From Takakia lepidozioides (lineage: Eukaryota > Streptophyta > Takakiopsida > Takakiales > Takakiaceae): a stretch of 64,000 nt of DNA. Shown in pieces: positions 56,963 through 64,000 of this stretch. The notes beneath the pieces were generated by a model that saw only the letters and a program-made list of their open reading frames with translations, searched no databases and was not told where the DNA came from. The DNA lies in NCBI GenBank assembly GCA_030704615.1, contig CM060732.1, forward strand, positions 64,585,053 to 64,649,052, in the 5' to 3' direction. Every line of letters begins with the position of its first letter. The stretch's first letter is position 1. The position numbers and the translations under genes are program-made.

Positions 56963-57510
56963 TGTATGATGGGTAAATATGAATCAAGATGATCTTTATA
57001 ACAATGGACAAGAGTACAAGATACTGGAACTCGACTCGAATACTGAAATGCTGGAAACTGGACTGGGGTACCAGATACTAGAAACTGGACTAGAGTATTG
57101 AAAGGTGGACTAGAGTACTGGGACTGGGAACAAGAGTAGCTTGAACTTGTGTTGGCGAGACTGAAGAGTGTCCAGTCTCGACTCCTATATATACTGGCTC
57201 CTAAGAAGTTCCCTAAGAAGCTTCCCCAATGGAGGTTTCTTGATGGAGATGTTTCCTTAAACAAAGATTTCTTGATGGAGAAGTTTCCTTCAACAAATGA
57301 GGTATTTTGATGGAGAAGTTTCCTCCAAATGAAGCTTCATGAGCAATTTCCCAAATTACTCTCGGTAATTTGGTAACTAATGGTAATTTATGGTAAATCG
57401 AGGTAGATCATGGTGAATCACGGTAAATTATAGTAATTTTTGATAACATTATAACTTGGTAACTTCTGATATTTACTCCTGGTAAGTTCCTCTGGGCTAT
57501 GTCCGTGACA
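56963..57510 (-). repeat. 5' long terminal repeat of the chromovirus
   Basis: Starts TGTATGATGGGTAAA and ends GTCCGTGACA on the plus strand. Slightly longer than the left copy because of an extra duplicated AAGTTTCCTTxAACAAA segment near 57245-57300. Confidence 0.9.
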
Positions 57511-58063
57511 GTTCCGGGCCCGGGGTATGGGAGAATTTACACGCTGGTGACTAAGGGTTCTGTTGTTCATGGCAAAGAATATCATGTTACAGTAGGCAAT
57601 TTTCCTGCGTGTACTTGTCCCGATTTTGTAACCATGCGTGAGGGCACTCTGTGGATGAGAGAGAAGTGGGTCCTTTGCAAGCATCAATATTGGATATATC
57701 TTTGTGAGGATGTACTACGACGACGAGAGAGACCAATTCATTTATCAAGCCTCACTAGGTTACGCTGAAGTTCGTACTCTTCTGCAACGGGACACCTCAC
57801 GTCATGCTCAGCTGCTTCTCTTTGAGCAATTTTGGATAATGTCAACTTGCCTCCCTGGTCTTCCACCTTTTCACGACATGTCTGTACGAGTAGGACACAC
57901 ACATACATTTCAGTATGTGCCACACCGGGCAATTGCTCCTGCAATTCATTGCAAGGTTCTTTATATGAATTCAAATAAAGGTGTCTATCATTGTACCGCT
58001 GACATCTGCCACATGCTCCTATCCCTCTTTTTCTACAGCCATGACAACCATGTTACATGGTAG
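57511..58063 (+). pseudogene. SWIM zinc-finger protein remnant
   Basis: Starting exactly at the edge of the retrotransposon, the frame reads YTLVTKGSVVHGKEYHVTV, then ACTCPDF and REKWVLCKHQYW, the CxCx(n)CxH pattern of a SWIM finger as in MULE transposases and FAR1-type proteins. A frameshift near 57695 leads to RMYYDDERDQFIYQASLGYA and a tail of unknown type. The N-terminal part is absent, cut off by the element. Confidence 0.6.
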
Positions 58064-58224
58064 GCATATTATTCCACGCTAATAGGCCCTCTTTCTCGCC
58101 TATAGGGCCTACTCCTCACGCACCAGTGTCACGCTCACGTTCCGTAAAGCATCACGCTTTGCGGCTAAACCGTGAGCTCAGCTCCCAGGCTCACGGGGCT
58201 AGGCTCACGCCGGAGCTACGCTGT

Positions 58225-58623
58225 TCCTCAGGTGTGATAAATGTTAACGGTCAGGAAAATACTATTTGAGGCCATAAATGTAGCCTCCCACAAGGCCATT
58301 TTGTTGACACTGTTCGATGATGACAGCTAAAGAGTTCTCGACTTCTTGGCATGGGACACAGTTCCCGCAGACACCACATATGTCAGTGCCCACTGTTCCA
58401 GTAGAGCACATTTGGATGCACCATCGCACTTATTTTGACAGCAGTCAGTGTTATAACCTTTAGCAATCATAAAGTCCGGACAGAGCTTCGCATCGACGAC
58501 ACTAGGACTGCCTCCGCTGACCACGCATATTGCGTCCGCATTTACTCGTCCGCTTACAAGTAAGAGGATCGTGAGGAATGAAAAGAGCGGTTACAGCACA
58601 AAGAGCATGCTACGGGATGCCAT
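58225..58623 (-). pseudogene. Cysteine-rich secreted protein, decayed paralogue of the 48.4-kb gene
   Basis: From the ATG at 58623 one frame reads a signal peptide-like start, MASRSMLFVL, a TAA stop, then PLFSFLTILLLVSGRVNA, a cleavage-type Ala, and a Cys-rich mature part (KLCPDFMIAKGYNTDCCQNK then CDGASKC). After a one-base shift near 58400 it reads DICGVCGNCVPCQEVENS and IIEQCQQNGLVGGYIYG, shared with the exon at 48421-48520. The stop in the signal peptide and the shift make it a pseudogene. The family is not recognised; an extracellular role is inferred from the signal peptide. Confidence 0.6.
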
Positions 58624-58639
58624 GCTGAAGGAGGACGTT

Positions 58640-59444
58640 GGATGCAGTTGCTGGAGTTGCTTGGATATGGCAAGAACTGGGTCGAAAAACTAATGTACAA
58701 CGCATTTGATTTTGTGTCAGGGATACATGTCAAAAACAAAGAGAACGACAAAGAAGAGATTGAGTTGGCCACATGGCCACATTGAGCAACGTTGAGTAAA
58801 TTAGTATAAACTATCAAAGAGTCTTAGAGACTCATCATGCAAGTTTCGCATCGGCATTACAGGTCTTTCAACTCCTTTCAGTGTTGTAACACTTTTCAAG
58901 TGCAAGTAAAAAATTGGTAGTAATGTAGATTGCAAGGTCCTAAGGCTACATTCAGCGGTCAGTTGACTACATTTCGAGATAAGCTATGGCGTTTTAGATA
59001 ACTCGAATACCTTGCACAGATCAAGACGTCATGAGCTCAACAACAACAACTAAACTTGAATCCTTGATGTTTTTGTACATGTTGTTGAATCCTCTACTAA
59101 CAGTCATGGTTTCAATTTCGAAACTGTAATAAGGCTAGCACAAGGTGGTTGGCAGATAACCCACGTTGATCATTGCACTTGCACATCGATTGGAGGAGGT
59201 CCTCTAGATAGAAGCACGCTCAAAGATTTGTAGCACGAGTGAGAGTGGAGTGTCGTCTTGTCCACTTGACAGCCGATGTTCATTTTTTCGTGATCTCGAA
59301 CTCTTCGATATATGATCTACTCTTGGTCATTTACAGTAGTCCATTGTTGGGACACTTATGTCTCCGAAAACGTAGAGGTCACTCTGAAACTACGAAACAC
59401 TACATTGTGTTGTTTCTGACGGCGGGAACACTTAAATTGCGCAG
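58640..59444. other. Upstream region or intron of FCP1-like gene 1
   Basis: No exon is firmly recognised. The plus-strand frame 59239-59505 overlaps the acceptor at 59444 and is probably not coding as a whole. Confidence 0.4.
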
Positions 59445-60546
59445 GTTGGTATCGTCCATCAACCTTCATTTGCAACATCGGGAAAGAGGAAACAAATGTT
59501 GTTAATATTGAGTGTCAACGGTCTCCTTTGCTATCGGCCACCTCCAACCGGCGGTGAATTGTTTAAGGAGAGATTTCGTTTTAGGAAAGTTACAGTTCAT
59601 GTTCCCGAAAAACCTTTTGTGGTTCCCCGGCCCGAAGTCTTGGAGTCTCTCAACCTTGCGTTCATGCATCTTCACGTGGCGATTTGGTCATGTGCTGAAA
59701 GACATGTTCTTTGTAGAATGCTCGAGTGCTTAGTTCCTACGAAAATTGCGAAGAAGTTTTGCTTCATCTGGTCAGCTGAGGATTGCAAAGACACTACTGG
59801 TTATATCATGCCTGGGATGAAATATCTCGTTAAGGATATTCGCACTGTTCTTGCCAAGTACCCTGGTACACCCTTTGCAACGCAGAGACAAATACTCATT
59901 GTTGATGATGAGCCATCAAAGGGCCTCCGAAACCCACCAAATACTGGATTCTTCCCTATTTCATACAAGCCATCACCAAAGGGATTGGTTGACCAGGATG
60001 ATATGAAAAAGCTGTGTGGCCATATATATTGAAAATGGCTGTAGCTTCAACAGTAGTAGATTACATCAGCGAGAACCCTGCCAAGTGTTCTCGTAAGCCT
60101 ATTGGTCGTGACCATGCCTATCGGGCTTGGTATGGAAGATATGTTGATCCTCGTGTTTGGATCCCACAACAAAAGGAACCTGATTACCTTGGTATGTACT
60201 TATCCTATTGTTTGTTGTTTATGGAGAATTTGATCTTGAAAGTGTCTTCTACTTGCACTTTTACTTCATCATTTTTACCACAAATGTTCCACATTTCAGC
60301 TGACATTTGACATATGAAAAATTGTTTTGCCCAGTCACATTCAAGGAGCGAATTCGAAAAGAAGAAGAAGAGCTTCGTGATTGGCAAGAATGGCGGGCTT
60401 CCCGGCAGGCTTCAAGGGCATCAAGAGATTCAACAAGTAGAGTTCCAAGTAACATTTCGGATGATAATGTTACTACTAGGTTCGAGTTCTCTGAAAGTAT
60501 TTCCTTTTTCATCTGGTGCGGAGACTGTTGTAAGTGGTTGTGGTAA
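59445..60546 (+). pseudogene. FCP1/NIF-like HAD protein 1 with a 2-bp frameshift
   Basis: After a GCAG acceptor, exon 59445-60191 reads GKRKQMLLILSVNGLLCY, then VTVHVPEKPFVVPRPEVLES, HVAIWSCAERH, KFCFIWSAEDCKDTTGY, ILIVDDEPSKGLRNPPNTGF and DDMKKL. The order matches plant FCP1/NIF-like HAD proteins (nucleophile loop, IWS motif II, WSAEDC, DDEP motif). In the nucleophile loop Ser replaces the expected Asp (LSVNGLL), so phosphatase activity is unlikely. A doubled TG near 60012-60016 shifts the frame; after it the text resumes WPYILKMAVAST, VDYISENPAK. A phase-1 intron (60192-60334) leads to TFKERIRKEEEELRDWQEW and a Ser-rich end. A second such gene lies at the right edge. Confidence 0.75.
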
Positions 60547-60599
60547 CCGGAGGCGTCTTCGAACACATGCCTTGACTGCGAGCCGTTTGGGATGAGGCT

Positions 60600-62280
60600 C
60601 TGTAATATTAATGGGTTAGTGTAAGCCGTTGTACGGCTTCGAGCCGCTGGATAACATTAAGTCCAACGGATGTACAGTTGACGTTACATTAGGTCTGACT
60701 GCAACACCAAAGTTGCAATCTCTAATAAAATATGAATGTTTATCATCAATGTATGTGGACACATTCTTTCATATCATCCTCTTCATCACATGCCATGATT
60801 GTTCTATGTTTGGTTTTGTATGTCATCTGATATGACAACCATTTTCTACAAAAAGTTTTACATATCTGACCTCACATCATGGTGTAATTTATTGCATCCT
60901 CCCATTTTTTTCGTGAACGTCAACTTGGCAGTGGATGTTCTTCTAAAACCACAATACATACTTATATTGTCTCCAAAAAATGTTTGGAGGATTATATTGT
61001 GTATAAAATAAACAAAATAATTATATATATATATCGATATATCGCTTTATTTCAATAATAAATTTTGTTTATTCATATTTCTCATATTATTTCTGGACCA
61101 AACAAAAGTCCAGAATTAGTTAAAATAGTGTTGGAAAATTGTCGTGTCCAGAAATTGCAATATTCCAATGGCGAGATGTCATTTTCTCTACCGATTCGGC
61201 GATGTCAACGGTGGTCTCTTACGACTTTGTACGTTTTACTTTGTTTTTTCTTCGTTTCAAATGCAAGGGGGACTCGTCTTGCTATTCTCACTTAATTTAC
61301 AAAGAACAATGCTAGTTTTTCAAACAATCCCAAAAATCAGAATTTTAAGTTTTAATTGATTATTAATACTGCATATAATAATATTATATTTATTAATAAT
61401 TTAATATTATTGATCAAATGTACATATTTCAGTTTTATCTCCCTATTTACTTAAATAGAACTATATAGATGTACATACATTTAGTATTTATCATAAAGTT
61501 CATTGACATATATTCATAATGTATCTATTATAGCTTTAATTATCCAATATATAGACAAGAAACATTAAGAGTTTTGACATTTCATTAGCTAATTACCAAT
61601 ATCATATTTATATGTATTATTGTAATATAGTAGTAAATCAAAATGTGCTCAGCACAAAACCAAAATAAATATAGAAATGTTGTAACATTTACACTGAATA
61701 TGTGAAGAAACCAATGGAGGAAAGGAATAACATTAGAGCAGACCTTTCGTACTTTGTAGTGCCAGACAATTTTTGTACATGTGTGCATCTTTTCCAAGTA
61801 TGCACGTTGAAAATGTCACCAAAGAACGCCTAGCCCCTACCGCTTCGGAGGACACTAGGAATAAGGTAATCTTGAACTTAATGCACTTGTGCCATCCGAC
61901 GGTAGTTTTGGCGGCAGCCGGGGGGTGTATTGTTGTGGTGGGTAGCGTGTTAGTATGGTTATTGCAGTGCAAGCAACGAGATTTTGATTTGATTCTTGAT
62001 AGAAAACTATTGTAGTGTAAACTAGATACCAATACCCCAACCAGCATAACCCCCTGCTGCCCCAATGTTTCGTGTGTGTAACTCTTCTTAGTCCATTTTA
62101 TATAGCCAAGTTTGGACTTGGACAAATTTCGAGACACAATGTGAGTTACATCGAGTAGAGTTTACATTCCATTGGAGCAATACCCATCCAGCCGCGCACT
62201 ACTATATAAACTGGAGAACGCACCTTGTCGGAAGGCGCATTCAAGAAGTTATGTGGCTCCATACTCGCTTGTATAGAAAT
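60600..62280. other. AT-rich intergenic region
   Basis: No gene is recognised. 61010-61640 is very AT-rich with (AT)n near 61022-61045. Frames 61733-62137 (minus) and 61773-62015 (plus) have no domain. Confidence 0.45.
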
Positions 62281-62287
62281 TACGGAG

Positions 62288-64000
62288 TTAGTTTGGGACA
62301 AAAAATAAAACTGCAAACGAAAGTGGAGAAATTGTTTTGAAATGTACCATTGAAGCCTTATTGGAATGTCTAGCAGAAGAACAGTGGATTCTCGCGGGCT
62401 TGGATTGACGAGGCACCATAACATCCGAGGGAGTCTTCATGTGTTTGGAGTCCGCTCTTTTTTTCTTGTCAGCCTTTTGTCCTTTGGAATGATTCCTTGC
62501 AGAGGAAGGAAATGGCTCGGGGGCTGTTTTTCGCCTCTTTGGTGCAGAACATTGTGCGAGCAGTTCAGGGTCACGCTGTGTCGATGCTGGAGATGTTTTG
62601 CCATTGAACGATGGGAGAAGTGGAGGGGCAACAATAGGCAAGCACAGAAAATTGTCCCTTGAGCACTGGACATCCTGGATGGAATGAAAATGCAACGAAG
62701 GAATAATTTACCTCGGAACTGCATTCCAATGCAGACATCGTTTGACAAGAAGATCATAATCTGCAGATTTTCTTACCTGGAGCAACAGATGAATATCAGA
62801 CCCCAAACTAAGTGAAACTAGGAGAATGAGCAAGGAGCGAGAAATGAGTTTAAGTCACCTGACTCCTGCGGATCTGGGCTGTCCAACCCTCGTGCTGGGG
62901 AGATATGCAAGGAAGAGACGGAAGCAGGTGCAGCGGAGCCGTAGCCGAGTCCCCGACGGTTGGATAGACCAGACCATGCGTACTGAACATAGAGGGTGAG
63001 GAATGTTCGGAAAGGTCGATAAAGTCTCCGGGATATTTGTGTTCTTCACCTGCACCTTGGACTTTACCCCCAGGAGGACCCGAGAGGAGAAGAGTGTCGC
63101 CTGCTTCCCGGGAGGACAAGGGTCTGACAGAGGATCCATCCTCAATTTGAGCACCAACGTGAACCCTCGGAAAGCCTTCAATACTCCGACTCACAGCTGA
63201 TCCGGAGGGTTCCTTTAGGGGACTTAAGGAACCGATGACGTTCTCAGCATCTCCTTAAACCTGCCAAAGAGACATAATCATAAATCCGGGAATGCACGAA
63301 TGCGAACCTCCACTGAACAGTGGAGGTCACTAGATATAGTTTTGTCCTCGTATGAAGGCCTGTATCAGAGTCTTGGGATTGCCCGGAATGTGCGTCAAGA
63401 ATTCAACTGAAAATGAGTCAAAATGAGAGTACCATATCTGTCACGTGTGTGATTACAAGGAAATGAAAAAGAGAAACCATGAAGATATTCAATAGCTCGA
63501 GTGAGATGGGATTGATAAAAAATAATTTATTTTGAAGCATCATATCTGAGACTCTTAAAACTGTTGTCCTCAATAAAATCCCAGAGTGGGCTAAACTTGG
63601 GATCGTTTGAAACATTGGGAAAAATACTCAACCGTATTTTTTTTTTTTCTAAGATAGCTTGAAACAGTGGGATGTTTCCTCATTCCAAGAAAATAGGTCT
63701 GAAGAACCTTGATAAGATAGCAACCATCAGTCTCAACGGTCTGGAACGGTTTGAGAACAAGACATGAGTCGGGCGGGTTCAATACACACTTCATGGCGGT
63801 GTCGTCAATGAGCAGAGTGTTACTCTTGGTGTATTGCCCACCAAATCTCTGCCAGACCTTGACCAGTGGCTTCAAAGTCCAATCCTGATTTGAATTGAGG
63901 GTGAACCGAAGTAGGGCATGAAATACAATCATCTTGAGACATAACGAAGGCCGGTTGAGGTAGACCACGAAGCAAAAAATCCAGGATGGGCTGCAAGTTC
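62288..64000 (-). CDS. FCP1/NIF-like HAD protein 2, partial at the right edge
   Basis: From the right edge the minus strand reads LQPILDFLLRGLPQPAFVMS and QDDC, then after an apparent one-base shift near 63900, NQDWTLKPLVKVWQRFGGQY, TKSNTLLIDDTAMKCVLNPP and CYLIKVLQTYF. The NTLLIDD..K..LNPP block is the motif III/IV region of plant FCP1-like HAD proteins. Later exons are 63194-62859 (Ser/Gly/Pro-rich, ending at a phase-0 donor GTGACT) and 62674-62288, which carries nuclear-localisation-like KRRKT and KKKR stretches. The nucleophile Asp loop lies outside the window. It is oriented opposite to gene 1, so the pair converge. Exon borders between 63200 and 63640 were not resolved. Confidence 0.65.

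Larger units (their letters stand above)
54042..57510 (-). mobile_element. Ty3/gypsy chromovirus, internally deleted
   Basis: Two long terminal repeats (54042-54575 and 56963-57510) share most of their sequence and end TG...GTGACA. On the minus strand the 5' repeat is followed by a gag-like protein, a zinc knuckle, a protease-like domain and a chromodomain, then the polypurine tract GAGGAGGGGGTGA just before 54575. Reverse transcriptase, RNase H and the integrase core are missing between about 55390 and 55270, so it cannot move on its own. No matching 5-bp duplication flanks it (left CCGAA, right GTTCC). Confidence 0.92.

Noticed and set aside
60009-60020. Programmed frameshift in the FCP1-like gene
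   Set aside because: No slippery heptamer or downstream structure is evident; a TG duplication explains the shift.
61020-61060. AT-rich tract as origin or matrix attachment site
   Set aside because: Only composition supports it; no defining motif can be shown from sequence alone.

Overview
The window looks like nuclear DNA of a green plant of the streptophyte line that is not a typical flowering plant. A charophyte alga such as Chara, or a bryophyte or fern-grade genome, fits best; this is inference. Supporting signs are spliceosomal introns, plant telomere-like CCCTAAA units, a plant-type DUF1221/MLKL-like kinase, plant FCP1-like HAD proteins and very high transposon density. No rRNA gene, CRISPR array or prokaryotic operon was seen.

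Left part (1-10.4 kb): the first exon of a LisH-domain gene on the minus strand; a complete 2.1-kb Mutator-like element (MULE) with a perfect 9-bp target duplication; an intronless insulin-degrading-enzyme-type metallopeptidase on the plus strand; and an unrecognised multi-exon minus-strand gene converging on it.

Transposon core (10.5-39 kb): a LINE whose middle third is inverted, then an outer GGGTAAA-rich element (about 14.35-35.86 kb) carrying inside it a 20,004-bp MULE (15762-35765). The MULE has inverted repeats of about 335-390 bp and the perfect 9-bp target duplication AATGAAATG. It holds a decayed MULE transposase, a gene with a ParB-like motif, a zinc-finger to Ulp1-protease gene split by a 7.5-kb nested insertion, and many copies of a short GGTCTGC/GCAGACC motif. 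The motif is missing from the nested insertion. That insertion holds a tRNA-like SINE, a LINE endonuclease remnant, tandem repeats resembling the OSB/PDF motif, and a decayed zinc-finger transposase-like gene with an SDGD motif. To the right lie a 0.68-kb MITE-like element and a LINE 3' tail.

Right part (39-64 kb): a multi-exon gene joining an MLKL/DUF1221-like N-terminus, a protein kinase and a P-loop GTPase; a fragment of a SERAC1-like hydrolase; an unrecognised minus-strand multi-exon gene; a piggyBac element with intact TTAA sites and termini inserted in an intron of a cysteine-rich protein gene; a trihelix gene truncated by an internally deleted Ty3/chromovirus retrotransposon; a SWIM-finger remnant; a cysteine-rich secreted pseudogene paralogous to the piggyBac target; and two FCP1/NIF-like HAD genes, one frameshifted and one running off the right edge.

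The cellular genes are few and unrelated. The most notable biology is the giant MULE. Its gene set (transposase, a DNA-binding-type accessory protein and a protease) plus a dense short motif recalls the anti-silencing logic of Arabidopsis VANDAL elements, but with different proteins.
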